Source of the DNA: JBHHUI01 sp965248775
GTDB lineage: Bacteria > Chloroflexota > Anaerolineae > Anaerolineales > JBHHUI01
Assembly: GCA_965248775.1 (NCBI GenBank)
Contig: OZ252150.1
Coordinates: forward strand, 1,054,001-1,118,000
Direction: 5' to 3'
DNA: 64,000 bases
Shown in pieces: positions 7,561-17,555 of the stretch. Position 1 is the first letter of the stretch. Every line of letters begins with the position of its first letter. Both the position numbers and the translations under genes were made by a program. Below the pieces are notes generated by a model, which had not been told where the DNA came from, ran no database searches, and saw only the letters and a list, made by a program, of their open reading frames with translations.

Positions 7561-8132
7561 AACTTCTTAGGGGTCAGTTCATTCGTGGGGGCTTTTCCTT
7601 ATGTGGGAAGTGCTCCGAGCCAATCGAAATAGGCCTATAATTCAAACAAGGGTTCTTTTTTCGGTGTGAACGCTCAGAATGATGAGTAACGAAGCATTGT
7701 CACTTTGTGTCCGAAAGTGCATCCGTTGACACATCGGGGCGCTGTTCAAATTTGAACCGACAAGATCAATCGGCGGACAAACGTTGTTTCCCAAACCTGT
7801 TTCTGATTAGCTCTGCTGGCTAATCGAGCGATCCACCGCCATGTTTGCTACCGGAGCGTACCGCGCCTATAGGAATGGCAAATGACAGCGAGTTTCGACC
7901 TGGCTGGTGCGCTCTTTCGTATAGCAACCCACGCGGTGACTCCAAGTGTGTATCATGAAGTTGCCTCAAGCAGGTTCGTGGCGGCGATGCTACCTCCTTA
8001 CCCGATCGGCCTGGAGCTGAGATATTCCACAAAGCATGGATGTTTAATGTTCACTGAACAAGTTTGCACCATAAGTTCTAAATGTCCTACTCCTGAGAAT
8101 AACCGGAATTGGTAATCAGACGGAGATTATGA
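7561..8132. other. gene-free stretch between IS3 and the kinase gene
   Basis: About 570 bp with no supported gene. It should contain the 3' remainder of the cyclase/TPR gene if the IS3 insertion had been simple, but no TPR-like reading is visible. A short open frame at 7882-8115 has no recognisable content. The kinase gene start at 8133 is preceded by a weak purine-rich site (GACGGAGATTATGA). Confidence 0.5.
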
Positions 8133-8693
8133 ATGATCGGTGAAGTGATTCAAAACCGTTACCATATCGAGTCTCAACTTGGCGAAGGGGGAATGGGTGT
8201 TGTTTACCAAGCCCGCGATACCATGCTAGAGCGAGATGTTGCTGTTAAAGTTCTCTCTCGACAAGGACTGGGTACTGATGGGCAAACCCGCATGTTACAG
8301 GAGGCGCGGGCTGTAGCCAAACTTAATCATCCGAACATAGTAACCGTTTATGATGTCGGAGAATATCAAAAAGCACCTTTCATTGTTATGGAGTTAGTGC
8401 CGGGAAAGACTCTGGAGGCTGAAAAACCAGTACCCATTGATGACGTCATAAGTTTGGCTCTTCAGCTCTGTGATGCACTCGACCATGCTCACGTACAAGG
8501 CATCATTCACCGCGATATTAAGCCGGCAAACGTAATCGTGGCAGCTGACGGCACGGTGAGCCTGATGGACTTTGGGCTCGCCCGCTCACCTTCCTCCCAC
8601 CTAACTCAAGAAGGGGCAATCATGGGTACGCTCAATTATATGGCTCCCGAGCAGGCGATGGGCAAGGATATCGATGGCCGGGCGGACTTGTAG
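8133..8693 (+). CDS. Ser/Thr kinase-AAA-TPR regulator, N-terminal kinase fragment
   Basis: Start of a PknB-type Hanks kinase. Visible are the glycine loop GEGGMGVVY (residues about 17-25), the ATP-binding Lys in VAVKVL, the catalytic loop HRDIKPAN, the DFGLA magnesium loop and the MAPEQ motif. The frame stops at TAG (8691-8693) in GRADL-stop-ALGVMLYQ, where the family has a Tyr or Trp (DLYALGVMLYQL). The next codons continue the kinase in the same frame, so this is one gene with a nonsense codon rather than two genes. Expected to be cytoplasmic, phosphorylating Ser/Thr. Confidence 0.85.
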   Translation: MIGEVIQNRYHIESQLGEGGMGVVYQARDTMLERDVAVKVLSRQGLGTDGQTRMLQEARAVAKLNHPNIVTVYDVGEYQKAPFIVMELVPGKTLEAEKPVPIDDVISLALQLCDALDHAHVQGIIHRDIKPANVIVAADGTVSLMDFGLARSPSSHLTQEGAIMGTLNYMAPEQAMGKDIDGRADL

Positions 8694-8696
8694 GCT

Positions 8697-11600
8697 TTGG
8701 GCGTGATGCTTTACCAACTGACCACCGGCAAATTGCCCTTTGAGGCCGACAACCCCTTAGAGGTGATTACCCAACACCTGCACGCTCTGGCTGTACCACC
8801 CCGAGCAAAGAATGATGCCATTCCACCCGGGCTTGATGCCCTCATCTTGCAATTGATGGGCAAGGAACCTGAGGAGCGGCCCGCCTCGGCGGCTGAAGTT
8901 CGAGAAGTGATAGAGAGGCTGAGTAACAAAGAAACGGAGCTCTCCCCAGATCAAACTGCGCACAAAGAGTTTTCCTTAATCGACAGAATTGTGAGAGGTC
9001 GCATAACAGGTCGGAAGCGTGAACTTGATGAAGCCGGCACCTATTGGCGGCGGGCACGCAATGGCGAAGGGCAAGTGTTGCTCATTAGTGGTGAGCCGGG
9101 AATCGGCAAAACCCGACTAGTTCGGGAAATTGCCACCTTGGTCGAAGTGTCTGGGGGAATGGTTCTAACGGGCGAGTGTTTTGCAGAGGGCAGTGCACCG
9201 TACGCGCCAATCGCTCAGATGATCCGCGAGGTGTTGAAGCATGGCGCTGACCATAACCTGCCGAATCTGGTGCTGGCCGATTTAATCAAGATTGCGCCTG
9301 ATCTTCAGAGCCGATATCCTGATGTGCCATCCAACCCAGCTCTCGATCCGGTCGCAGAGCAACAACGCCTGTATGAAAGTGTGGTTTCATTCTGCATCAC
9401 CTTGTCGGACAACGCCCCGCTGCTCCTGTTTTTGGACGATGTGCACTGGGCTGACAGTGGCACGTTGTATCTGGTACGCTATCTGGCCCGACGGCTCCAG
9501 AAGTCCCCGTCGCTGTTGATCGCTACTTACCGAGAATTCGAGTTGAGTGAAACCCATCCCTTCCAGGGTGTCATCATGGACCTCAGTCGCTCTCACAGGG
9601 CCAACCGCATAAAACTCTCTCGTTTGGGGCGGGAAGAAACGGAAGCCATGTTAGAAGCACTGTTTGCAGAGGGTATGCCCGCAGAATTCTTGGATGGTAT
9701 CTACCGCGAGACGGAAGGAAACCCGTTCTTCACTGAAGAGGTGTGTAAAGCGCTGGTGGAGAGTGGAAAGCTCTATTTTGAAGACGGTATATGGCAGCGC
9801 CCCAGTATGGATGAACTGGAGATCCCGCAAAGTATTCGAAGCGCAGTTCAATCAAGAATTACTCGTCTCTCACCTGACACTCAAAAGGTATTACTGCTGG
9901 CCGCTGTTATCGGCCGTGAGTTTGATTTCGAGCCGCTTTTTGAAATCAGCGAATTGGCTGATGAGGCGCTGCTCGATTCTCTGGATGAAGCTCGTGAAGC
10001 GCAACTGATTGCAGAAATAAAGGCTACAAAGGGAGATGGATTCTCCTTCGTGCATGCCCTGATCCCCACGACATTGCGCGGCAACCTGAGCGGTCTCCGG
10101 CGCGGGCGCATTCATCGGAAAGTCGCCGCCGTTATCGAAAAGCTCCATCCTCACGACTATGAATCTTTGGCTTATCACTATGGTGAAACTGGAGATGAAG
10201 CACAAGCGCTGACTTATTTGACTCAAGCTGCCCGCCAGGCGCAGCAGGTGTATGCCAACGAAGATGCGCTACGCCATTACAGTGAAGCATTAGATCTAAT
10301 CCCGGAGGAGCATCCTGAGCGATTTGACTTGCTGGCTGCCCGGGCACAGGTATTCGATCTGCTTGGTCGGCGAGAAGAACAACTGGCAGATATCGAGGAG
10401 ATGCAATCACTGGCCAAACTGCAAGGAGATCAAAGTCGTCAGGTTGATGCACTAATCGCCCTGACAGATCATTACCTGGCAACAGAAGCCTGGGATGTGA
10501 CGACCCACACCCAGGCGCTGGCCGAACGGGCCGTCGAAATCGCTCGGCAAGTAGATGATCCAGTACAGGAAGCGCATGCTTTGCGTCGTATGGGTATGGT
10601 TGCCCGGCGGAAGACAGAATGGCGAGCGGGGCGTGAATGGCTGCAGGAAGCAGCTACCCTTTTCAGAGATAATGCTTACCCTGGTGAAGCAGCAGCCTGC
10701 TTGAATGACCTGCGCGAATTTTTGGAGGCCATGCACAAGAATCAGGAAGCCCAGAGGATCTCTGAAGAAGCCCTGACCCTGAGTCAGGAAACGGGGGATC
10801 GCCGGCAAGAAGCGATTAGCTTGCGGTCATTAGCATACGCTTATCTCAATCAGAACGAACCTGACCAGGCTTTACCTCGGGCTGAAGCCGCGCTTGAGAT
10901 CAACCACCAGATGGGAGACCTGGCTGAAGAATCCGCCACACTGCAAGCTATCGGCCTCGTGCTATTTAAGTTAGGACAGGATGAAAAAGCTATCCGCCAT
11001 TTACGCCAATCTCTTGAACAGGCCGAGCTGCTTGGCTTTGATAGGATCACTTGGCAAGCCACCTCGGAGGTTCTTAATCTGGACTATCGTGTCCAGTGTA
11101 AGTACCAGTCTGGGCTTGCCTTCCTTGATGAACGGCTATCTGTTGTCCGGAGCGTCGAGGAAGAGTTCCTTAACAAAACGATTTTTGTAGCGTTCAATTA
11201 CCATAAGGTGGAAATGCTAGAGTACATGGGCAGGTACGCCGAAGCTTTGCAGATAGTGAACGAATTTCTACCTATTGCTGAAGATATGGAAATGTTGGTC
11301 CCTGGATTTCTTTCCTTTCTTGACCGGCTCCACGCTGAGTTAGGCCAGCCCGAAGAGGCTCTGCGTTCATTAGAGATTCGTCTGGAACTTGAAGCATCTA
11401 ATCTTGAAGTCTTGTTCAGTGCGGCTTATGTGGCCTGGCTCAGGGCTGATCCGGATGGCTGGCCTGTGGCCCTGGAAAGGGCTCAAGCGGCGATAAATAT
11501 TGCTCGGAAGTTAGATTATCGACAATTAGTCTTTGCTCTAGATATGGGAGCTAGGCTATCATTGGCCTCGAATGAGTCAGAAGATGCTTTAACCTATATG

Positions 11601-11855
11601 CAAGAACTGATGCAGTGGTTGAAAATTGCACCAGAGATATATGGCCGCGAGCAAATCTATTTTACGTACTCCCAGGCACTCCGGGCTACCGGGCAGCAGC
11701 GAGACGCCGATGAAGCACTGAGCCGCGCTTATGAATGGCTCATGCGGATAGCTGAACAAACCGAGGATGATGTATTGCGCAGAAGTTTGTTGGAAAATGT
11801 GCCCTACAATCGAGAGATTGTAGCAGCGGCAAAAGAGAGAGGCATAGCAGGTTGA
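8697..11855 (+). CDS. Ser/Thr kinase-AAA-TPR regulator, main fragment
   Basis: In-frame continuation of the 8133 gene. Residues 1-65 are the kinase C-lobe (LTTGKLPFEADNPLEVI, EPEERPASAAEV). Residues about 105-450 are a STAND/AAA ATPase with IxGRKREL, Walker A GEPGIGKTRLVREI (near 131) and Walker B LLLFLDDVHWAD (near 242). The remainder to 1052 is TPR-like helical repeats (for example QALTYLTQAARQAQQVYANE). The full gene would encode about 1240 residues. A separate start after the stop is possible (TTG 8697, GTG 8703, ATG 8706) but would lack the kinase active site. Together with the 3410 gene this makes two broken STAND regulators in 8 kb. Confidence 0.88.
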   Translation: MGVMLYQLTTGKLPFEADNPLEVITQHLHALAVPPRAKNDAIPPGLDALILQLMGKEPEERPASAAEVREVIERLSNKETELSPDQTAHKEFSLIDRIVRGRITGRKRELDEAGTYWRRARNGEGQVLLISGEPGIGKTRLVREIATLVEVSGGMVLTGECFAEGSAPYAPIAQMIREVLKHGADHNLPNLVLADLIKIAPDLQSRYPDVPSNPALDPVAEQQRLYESVVSFCITLSDNAPLLLFLDDVHWADSGTLYLVRYLARRLQKSPSLLIATYREFELSETHPFQGVIMDLSRSHRANRIKLSRLGREETEAMLEALFAEGMPAEFLDGIYRETEGNPFFTEEVCKALVESGKLYFEDGIWQRPSMDELEIPQSIRSAVQSRITRLSPDTQKVLLLAAVIGREFDFEPLFEISELADEALLDSLDEAREAQLIAEIKATKGDGFSFVHALIPTTLRGNLSGLRRGRIHRKVAAVIEKLHPHDYESLAYHYGETGDEAQALTYLTQAARQAQQVYANEDALRHYSEALDLIPEEHPERFDLLAARAQVFDLLGRREEQLADIEEMQSLAKLQGDQSRQVDALIALTDHYLATEAWDVTTHTQALAERAVEIARQVDDPVQEAHALRRMGMVARRKTEWRAGREWLQEAATLFRDNAYPGEAAACLNDLREFLEAMHKNQEAQRISEEALTLSQETGDRRQEAISLRSLAYAYLNQNEPDQALPRAEAALEINHQMGDLAEESATLQAIGLVLFKLGQDEKAIRHLRQSLEQAELLGFDRITWQATSEVLNLDYRVQCKYQSGLAFLDERLSVVRSVEEEFLNKTIFVAFNYHKVEMLEYMGRYAEALQIVNEFLPIAEDMEMLVPGFLSFLDRLHAELGQPEEALRSLEIRLELEASNLEVLFSAAYVAWLRADPDGWPVALERAQAAINIARKLDYRQLVFALDMGARLSLASNESEDALTYMQELMQWLKIAPEIYGREQIYFTYSQALRATGQQRDADEALSRAYEWLMRIAEQTEDDVLRRSLLENVPYNREIVAAAKERGIAG

Positions 11856-12177
11856 GCAGCAATGAGTAGAGTCGTGACTTGCCAATGTAACCAGAACGAT
11901 AGCCACAATATCAATCTGCTCACAATTTTGGATTCTCCAGCCAGTTCCTGAATGACCTGCGGAACTTGACCTACTGAACCCACATCCCAACCCAGTTCGT
12001 TCGGTACTAGGCCGCCCACGTATCATCGTACCCGAATAGGCCGTCGATTCCGATTGCGAAATCGAAAGATAACTGGCGCGCCTACTGAATGACCCGGGAT
12101 ACGGCGATAGTAAGATTGACGTGGAATGAAACTATTAAAATTTAGTTGTAAATACCTGCTTAAATATCAATTTCCAG
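11856..12177. other. gene-free stretch after the kinase gene
   Basis: About 320 bp between the kinase gene and tRNA-Glu. I see no supported gene, terminator or repeat. Open frames on the minus strand here are antisense to the end of the TPR gene and show no domain. Confidence 0.5.
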
Positions 12178-12250
12178 TGCCCCCACGGGGACTCGAACCC
12201 CGGTTTTGGCCTTGAGAGGGCCACGTCCTGGGCCACTAGACGATGGGGGC
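12178..12250 (-). tRNA. tRNA-Glu (anticodon CTC)
   Basis: The minus strand folds as a full tRNA: 7-bp acceptor stem GCCCCCA/TGGGGGC, D arm with GTCTAGTGG, anticodon stem TGGCC/GGCCA with loop CTCTCAA (anticodon CTC at loop positions 3-5), and T arm CGGGG-TTCGAGT-CCCCG. The discriminator base is A and CCA is not encoded. It decodes GAG. It stands alone, on the same strand as the genes downstream of it. Confidence 0.95.
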
Positions 12251-12332
12251 GATCTATTGGCGGCGAGATTCTACCATGAAGAACAGGAAGTTAGAGTTTA
12301 AGAGATCACTCTAAAAACAATAATCTAATTTG

Positions 12333-13325
12333 CTATTCCAATTTGTCATTCTGCTTCTCCCCAATTCCTCGCGCACCGGCCAACAAATACAAAACTCCAC
12401 CAATCAAACCGTTACACAGGTCAAGAGTAAACGTCGCTAGACCAAGCGCCGTCGCCGCTGTGGACGTCAGGTCAACTCCAGGCTGTGTATAGAGCGTCAC
12501 GTACAGGCCTTCGCGCACTCCCAAGCCACTCACTGCGAACGGAAAGAGCAGTGCGGTAACCGCCAGCGGTGTAAATAGCACCACATGCCCGAATGAAACC
12601 GAGATATGCAGGGCCTGAGCCAGTATGTAAATAGCCGCCATCCATTCCAGATTGAACAAGGTCGAAAGCGCGATTGCACACAGAACAGCCCGGCCGCCAC
12701 ATGCGACGATGGCAGTATAAGTGTGGCCGAGAAAACCATCGCCGGATAGTGAAAGCGCATTCGGAAACCGCAAAGTTAACCTGGAAAGTAAGCCTCCTTC
12801 GAAAAGCAGAATGGAACCCCCAAGCACTCCCATTGCCAGAACACCAATGAGGGCTGCAAGCTCACGGGGGACAAGCGTTCCTGCAAATGGTAGCGCTATT
12901 GCCCCGATGAGAAAGAGACTTATAAAGCCACTCAGACGATCAACGATAACCGTGCCGGTGGCCGCCCCGCGATCGACCTGAGCGCCGATCTCCAACACTT
13001 TCACAGCGTCCCCGGCGAACCCTGTCGGCAGAAAGGTGCTGAAGAACTGACCCACGAAGTAGAGATAGACAATCCGGCCAAATTGCACTGATACACAAAC
13101 TGCGTTCAGCAGTAGTCGCCAACGCACTGCGCGGAGCAGAAGGCCGATAACCGCCAACACGTAAGCGAGCGCGAGCAGACCCATTTCTGCGTCCCTAACG
13201 AGGATTAGCAACTCATCAATTTCGATTGTTGCAAAGACCCAGACCAGCAGGCCCACGCTCACGATCACACGCAGGATGTTGAACAATAGCCGTCTGTTGC
13301 GGGCAGAAGTATCAGCTTTAGACAT
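12333..13325 (-). CDS. lysylphosphatidylglycerol synthase-type transmembrane protein (UPF0104)
   Basis: A 330-residue polytopic membrane protein of the LPG_synthase_TM (AglD/MprF flippase-domain) family. It has about eight hydrophobic segments and the family signatures VRWRLLLNA, GQFFSTFLPTGFAGDAVK and VSGLGVREG. Family members lacking the soluble MprF catalytic domain are thought to move lipids or lipid-linked sugars across the membrane. The gene starts 3 bp after the stop of the GT39 gene at 13329, so it is the last gene of a tightly packed minus-strand operon with membrane glycosyltransferases, which supports a role in envelope glycoconjugates. Confidence 0.85.
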   Translation of the reverse strand: MSKADTSARNRRLLFNILRVIVSVGLLVWVFATIEIDELLILVRDAEMGLLALAYVLAVIGLLLRAVRWRLLLNAVCVSVQFGRIVYLYFVGQFFSTFLPTGFAGDAVKVLEIGAQVDRGAATGTVIVDRLSGFISLFLIGAIALPFAGTLVPRELAALIGVLAMGVLGGSILLFEGGLLSRLTLRFPNALSLSGDGFLGHTYTAIVACGGRAVLCAIALSTLFNLEWMAAIYILAQALHISVSFGHVVLFTPLAVTALLFPFAVSGLGVREGLYVTLYTQPGVDLTSTAATALGLATFTLDLCNGLIGGVLYLLAGARGIGEKQNDKLE

Positions 13326-13328
13326 TAA

Positions 13329-15191
13329 TCATGATTCTTTCGGCAGCTGCAGCCTTCCAAGTATGTAGGTATCTACACCAGTCGTTGTGAGAATTCGACG
13401 GCCGTTTTCAGTCCTGTAAAGCCCGCTAGACAGGGAGTATTCTCCTGCGTTTAAACTCTGTGGAAGCTCAATGCGATGCAATTGGACCCATTTGTCGCCA
13501 GCCTGTAGGGTGAAATAGTCCAGGTCAAAGCGGTCAGCGCCTGCAATGAGTGTGCCATTTGTATCAGAGAGATGGACGAACGCTTTTATCGGTTGCAGGG
13601 GCGATTCTGGACTCGTGCTGATAATGGGCAGCTCTGGATTGAAATCATCCAGAGCTGCCCAGAAAAGATAAACATCCAGTTCGTTCTCTTGCTGCGCCAA
13701 TAAATAGCCGCGCAAATGAAATAACCCGGGATAGGTTGCTGTACTTCCGGTCTGAATATCACTCGAGATCAAGGATGCCGGAATGTCGGGCTCGGACGGA
13801 AAGAAGTAATAAGTTTCGGGTGCCAAACCTTCCGGCTGCATTGCCGCCCATTCGGGTCTGAACCAGCGCGGCTGAATACCCGTTGAGGAAAGTTCAATTT
13901 CTGCGACACTTGTGTCCCAATACGAGAGTGTGCTTCCAATAGCGACCGGTGCCGTAGGTGGAGTGGTCCGCCAGCGCTGGAATTGGTCCTGGAGTTCTGC
14001 GCGATATAGAAAGCGAACTTCGTATAATCGTGGCCAGGATATGAAATAAGCGGGTAAGTCCCGAAATCCTACTGCAATAATAACAACAAGACTCAATACG
14101 CCCCAGACAGTACCCTTGGACCAGATCGTTCTCACGGCTACCGCTTTTGCGATTGAATGAATGGCAAATCCACACACAAGATAGACAGCAGGTAATGAAA
14201 CGATGGAATGTCCCAGGCTTGCAGCGGGCATGCTAACAAATGTGGGCGCGATCCCGCCAAGCAGCCAGATGAGCACAAAACCCCTCCTTGGCGATCGCCA
14301 TTTGGAGAACAGCAGCACGACTCCAAGTGCAAAAAGGACAAAAACAATTGGACCAAAGACGGGTCGATTTGGGATGTTGTATAGAGCCTCTGGATCTCCG
14401 CGGAATCCAAACATGCCAAGTGTGGCTATTGTGTTTTGAAGCGCTGGCTCCATGTTACCCGTGCGCAAGGCGACCAGTGGCGCACCGACGATGGCGAGCC
14501 GATTTGCACCGGCACCTTGGTTTGTAATGATGCGTAGCAAGGGTAGGTAAAGAATGACTGCAATTGCGGTGGGCATTATTCCAATTTGCAACAAAGTGCG
14601 GACAGGTTTGCGTTTTACGAAGACGTAGTACATTGAACTTGCAGTAAGAATCAGGACTCCCGCAAATGCGGCAAAATAGGTGTACAGGCCAAGAGCGAGC
14701 CAAATCCCCGCAGATGCAAGTGATCGTGTTCGATCACGCCGCACACCTTGCCACCAAGCCGAAAAGGAAAGTAACACGAAGGGTAACGCACTGATGTGCC
14801 TAATCTTTGTTCGGCTGTACATCAACACCCAGAACGAAATTACCAGCAATACGAGAACGACCAGAGCAGTCTGGCGTCCGTAAAGCTGCCGCACGAGCCG
14901 ATAGCTGGCGGCAAGTGCCAGTATGCCAAAGATCGCAGAGACCATGCGCACTGACCACAGCGAGCGCCCGAACAGAGTTATCCAACCAGCAGAGACATAG
15001 TGATACAACGGTTCATGGCCTTCTGCTTCGACGAAATATAGCGGCCACTCGCCGTCGAGCACGCGCTGTGCGTGAATGGTTGTTTCGATGATTTCATCAT
15101 CCCGCCAACCAGGCGGGACTTCATCCAGTCCAATCACCCGCAATCCGAATCCAAGCAGGCAGACCAGAGTCGCTGTCAGTAACGGACGCAT
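13329..15191 (-). CDS. GT39-type membrane glycosyltransferase (ArnT/PMT-like)
   Basis: A 620-residue integral membrane protein of the GT-C class. The N-terminal segment reaches the first outer loop with the acidic motif WRDDEIIETT and then EGHEPLYHY, as in GT39 enzymes that use polyprenyl-phosphate sugars. About ten hydrophobic helices follow, then a soluble C-terminal domain of about 200 residues (from near TLSYWDTSVAEIEL to the end). Start ATG at 15191. It lies 3 bp downstream of the remnant gene at 15195 and 3 bp upstream of the flippase-like gene. Substrate unknown. Confidence 0.8.
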   Translation of the reverse strand: MRPLLTATLVCLLGFGLRVIGLDEVPPGWRDDEIIETTIHAQRVLDGEWPLYFVEAEGHEPLYHYVSAGWITLFGRSLWSVRMVSAIFGILALAASYRLVRQLYGRQTALVVLVLLVISFWVLMYSRTKIRHISALPFVLLSFSAWWQGVRRDRTRSLASAGIWLALGLYTYFAAFAGVLILTASSMYYVFVKRKPVRTLLQIGIMPTAIAVILYLPLLRIITNQGAGANRLAIVGAPLVALRTGNMEPALQNTIATLGMFGFRGDPEALYNIPNRPVFGPIVFVLFALGVVLLFSKWRSPRRGFVLIWLLGGIAPTFVSMPAASLGHSIVSLPAVYLVCGFAIHSIAKAVAVRTIWSKGTVWGVLSLVVIIAVGFRDLPAYFISWPRLYEVRFLYRAELQDQFQRWRTTPPTAPVAIGSTLSYWDTSVAEIELSSTGIQPRWFRPEWAAMQPEGLAPETYYFFPSEPDIPASLISSDIQTGSTATYPGLFHLRGYLLAQQENELDVYLFWAALDDFNPELPIISTSPESPLQPIKAFVHLSDTNGTLIAGADRFDLDYFTLQAGDKWVQLHRIELPQSLNAGEYSLSSGLYRTENGRRILTTTGVDTYILGRLQLPKES

Positions 15192-15194
15192 GGC

Positions 15195-15473
15195 TTAAGG
15201 ATTGGCTAGTTCAACTGGATCGAGGAGCACGAAATCCGCGCCGGATTCTGTATGCCGATTGTTAAGACTCGGCAACAAATAGATACCAATACGTAGAGCG
15301 TACTCGCCAGTGAATAGTTCATTCTGTTTCACAAAGATACCGATTGAGCCTTGATCGTGTGTTTTGCCAGGCGGGATCGAGTTGAATTTATGGAAGCGCA
15401 GTGCCGCTGCATATAGCATGATCGGGAACATTAATGCCAGCGCGTGCTGGCTGGATTTGGACTGCGAGCTCAT
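15195..15473 (-). pseudogene. GT39 remnant: N- and C-termini fused by internal deletion
   Basis: A 92-residue frame whose first ~41 residues (MLYAAALRFHKFNSIPPGKTHD) look like the start of the neighbouring GT39 proteins (AAALRMFALSDVPPGLTHDE). Its last ~50 residues (LFTGEYALRIGIYLLPS, then ADFVLLDPVEL) look like their C-termini (ISSGEYRTVVGIYERQSG, then TDVIEVLPLQI). The ~580 residues of membrane and catalytic core between are missing. It appears to be an in-frame internal deletion of a third paralogue, kept as a small open frame. The start overlaps the upstream stop as ATGA. Confidence 0.6.
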
Positions 15474-17503
15474 GGTACGGCGATCTGCAATGGAAGAACT
15501 TCAATCACATCCGTACCTGTGGGGGTTTTCAGACGAATGCCAGATTGTCGTTCGTATATTCCAACTACAGTTCGGTATTCGCCGGAGCTGATCTCAGGAA
15601 TCGGGAGGGCATGGATCTGAACGATGACATCGTCCAGATCCCACTGCCAGGATGGCGCGCCGAGTTCGTCCCTCTGTAAAATAAGACTCCCGTTAGCGTC
15701 AAGGACATGGGTGAACATGACTAGATCTGAGCGCGCGGCTGGAACCATCTGCGGACCGATATGCTCAGGATCAATCACTTGCCACATGGTGAGCAGTTCG
15801 GCAACATCGTTGGGCTTGTGATTATCTGTGATCCACGCAACACCGATCAACTCAATTGCCTCACCGAGGATAGTCTCACCAGCTGGAGAAGTAAGGTTTG
15901 CAGCGAGCTCTGCTTTCATATCGGTGAGGCTGAAAACACCGATGGAGTAATTCGGATCGAGGTCATTCGCGCGTAGGATATATTCATCCAGATCAGTAAA
16001 TACGATCTCAAACGCCGGATGGAGCATAGCACGCCCTGAGAATAAGAATTGCGTTTTTTCTGCCGTGGGCAAGAGTAATGCTGTCTGACCATCCGCCCAA
16101 TTAATACTAAGGTTCGAAGTAGCGTTGGACAGTTCGGCAATATACGGGTCATGCGCGACTCCCGGTAGCGGCGAACTAATCATTGCAGCCATGGATAGCT
16201 CTCGCTCTGCAAGTGAGTCCAAACCTGCCAACAAGCTGTTGTGGTAGGCAGCCCGGACGCGGGGATCATTTGCCCATCGGCCAAAATAATCTCTGAGCGT
16301 CATCCCGCCGATGAACCCAATCCAGATTGTGGCTAAGAGCATCCCGAGCCAGGTTGGCGCTCTCCCTTTCGGAAATCTATTCCAAAGTGTAATCGCGCCG
16401 ATTGCCGCTAACACGTGGATCACAGGCTGTGCGCCGATGATTCTGGTCGTGAGTGCACCCGGGCCTATGACCAGCGCCGGTGAAATGCCGACTGCCAGCC
16501 AGACCAAACTCAGGGCATAAGGCGGCGATCTCCATCTGCGCATGCTTGCCAGCACCCCGATAAGAAATAATGCGAAGGTGGCAAGCTCGAAGACTGGCCG
16601 ACCAGGAATGTTATAGGCGAGGAAGTCATCGCCATATCCGTCTCGAAAGAATGCTTGCAGAGTGTTGCCGACGTTTTCGAGGATTGGACGAAGATTTCCA
16701 GCGGCAATTGCTTCCAGTGGCTCGTCAAGCATTTCAAGCCGCTGTTCAACGTTCGGGTTGGCACGCAGATAGCCGAACAACGGCGCGCTAATCGCAGCAG
16801 CAATGACAAGCCCGAGCAGAATTGGCGTCCAGGAAGGGCGTTGTGCTTTCCAACGTCCAACGAAAAGGATCACCAAGGTAAGCGGGTATATTGTCCAGAG
16901 TATGCGTGCTGGGATATACGTATACAGGCTGGCGCCAACTGCCAATGTAAACACAACAATTGCGGGGCGGTGCACCGTTGAGCTTTGCGAGGTGACCTTT
17001 ATGAAAGCCCAGCCTGCCAGAGCCAGCAAAATCGGCAACAAGCCACTGCGGAGCACCTGCCGACCCGTCGCCACCGGCCAAAAGCTGACAGCCAGAAGAG
17101 CAGTGCCTATCAGGGCAACGCGTGTATCAAACGCAGAGCGTGCGAATGCGTATGTGACTGCGACAGTGAGCAAGCCCCAAACAGCCGCTGCAAAGCGCAA
17201 TGTGAAAATACTTTTACCTATCCCGGCAATAAAACCGGCATTCAAGTAGTCGAAGAGCGGCTCACGACCGTAGCCAACGGTGAAATAAATGGGTGTCACA
17301 CCTTGTAGGACACCCGCTGCATCATGGCCGTGTCCTGCTTCATCATGGGTTAATCCTGGGGGCACGTCGGAAAGCGCGAACATGCGCAGGGCAGCAGCAA
17401 TTAACAGGACGAAGGATGCCAGCCGAAGGGAAGCGCGCTGACCTGCAATGTTTAGCTTTAACAAGTTGGGGGAATGATACCCGAGTGTGCGCTGCGCGTA
17501 CAC
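15470..17503 (-). CDS. GT39-type membrane glycosyltransferase
   Basis: A 677-residue paralogue of the 13329 protein: first loop acidic motif LTHDEAGHGHDAAG and GREPLFDYLNAG, about ten to twelve transmembrane helices, and a C-terminal extracytoplasmic domain ending EVLPLQIAVP. The start is probably the GTG at 17503, and the first hydrophobic helix begins about residue 28. It overlaps the following remnant gene by 4 bases (ATGA) and should be cotranscribed with it. Acceptor and sugar cannot be told from sequence. Confidence 0.8.
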   Translation of the reverse strand: MYAQRTLGYHSPNLLKLNIAGQRASLRLASFVLLIAAALRMFALSDVPPGLTHDEAGHGHDAAGVLQGVTPIYFTVGYGREPLFDYLNAGFIAGIGKSIFTLRFAAAVWGLLTVAVTYAFARSAFDTRVALIGTALLAVSFWPVATGRQVLRSGLLPILLALAGWAFIKVTSQSSTVHRPAIVVFTLAVGASLYTYIPARILWTIYPLTLVILFVGRWKAQRPSWTPILLGLVIAAAISAPLFGYLRANPNVEQRLEMLDEPLEAIAAGNLRPILENVGNTLQAFFRDGYGDDFLAYNIPGRPVFELATFALFLIGVLASMRRWRSPPYALSLVWLAVGISPALVIGPGALTTRIIGAQPVIHVLAAIGAITLWNRFPKGRAPTWLGMLLATIWIGFIGGMTLRDYFGRWANDPRVRAAYHNSLLAGLDSLAERELSMAAMISSPLPGVAHDPYIAELSNATSNLSINWADGQTALLLPTAEKTQFLFSGRAMLHPAFEIVFTDLDEYILRANDLDPNYSIGVFSLTDMKAELAANLTSPAGETILGEAIELIGVAWITDNHKPNDVAELLTMWQVIDPEHIGPQMVPAARSDLVMFTHVLDANGSLILQRDELGAPSWQWDLDDVIVQIHALPIPEISSGEYRTVVGIYERQSGIRLKTPTGTDVIEVLPLQIAVP

Positions 17504-17555
17504 GCAAGCCCCGGCTCAAGCGAACCAGACGTTAGAGTCTAGTCTTCACCACGCA

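Noticed and set aside
3410..11855. Two STAND regulators as a defence (Avs-like) system
   Set aside because: Domain order (cyclase or kinase, AAA, TPR) fits ordinary signalling regulators common in Chloroflexota; no effector domain or defence neighbour is present.
11589..12026. Minus-strand open frame after the kinase gene
   Set aside because: Mostly antisense to TPR coding sequence and without motifs.
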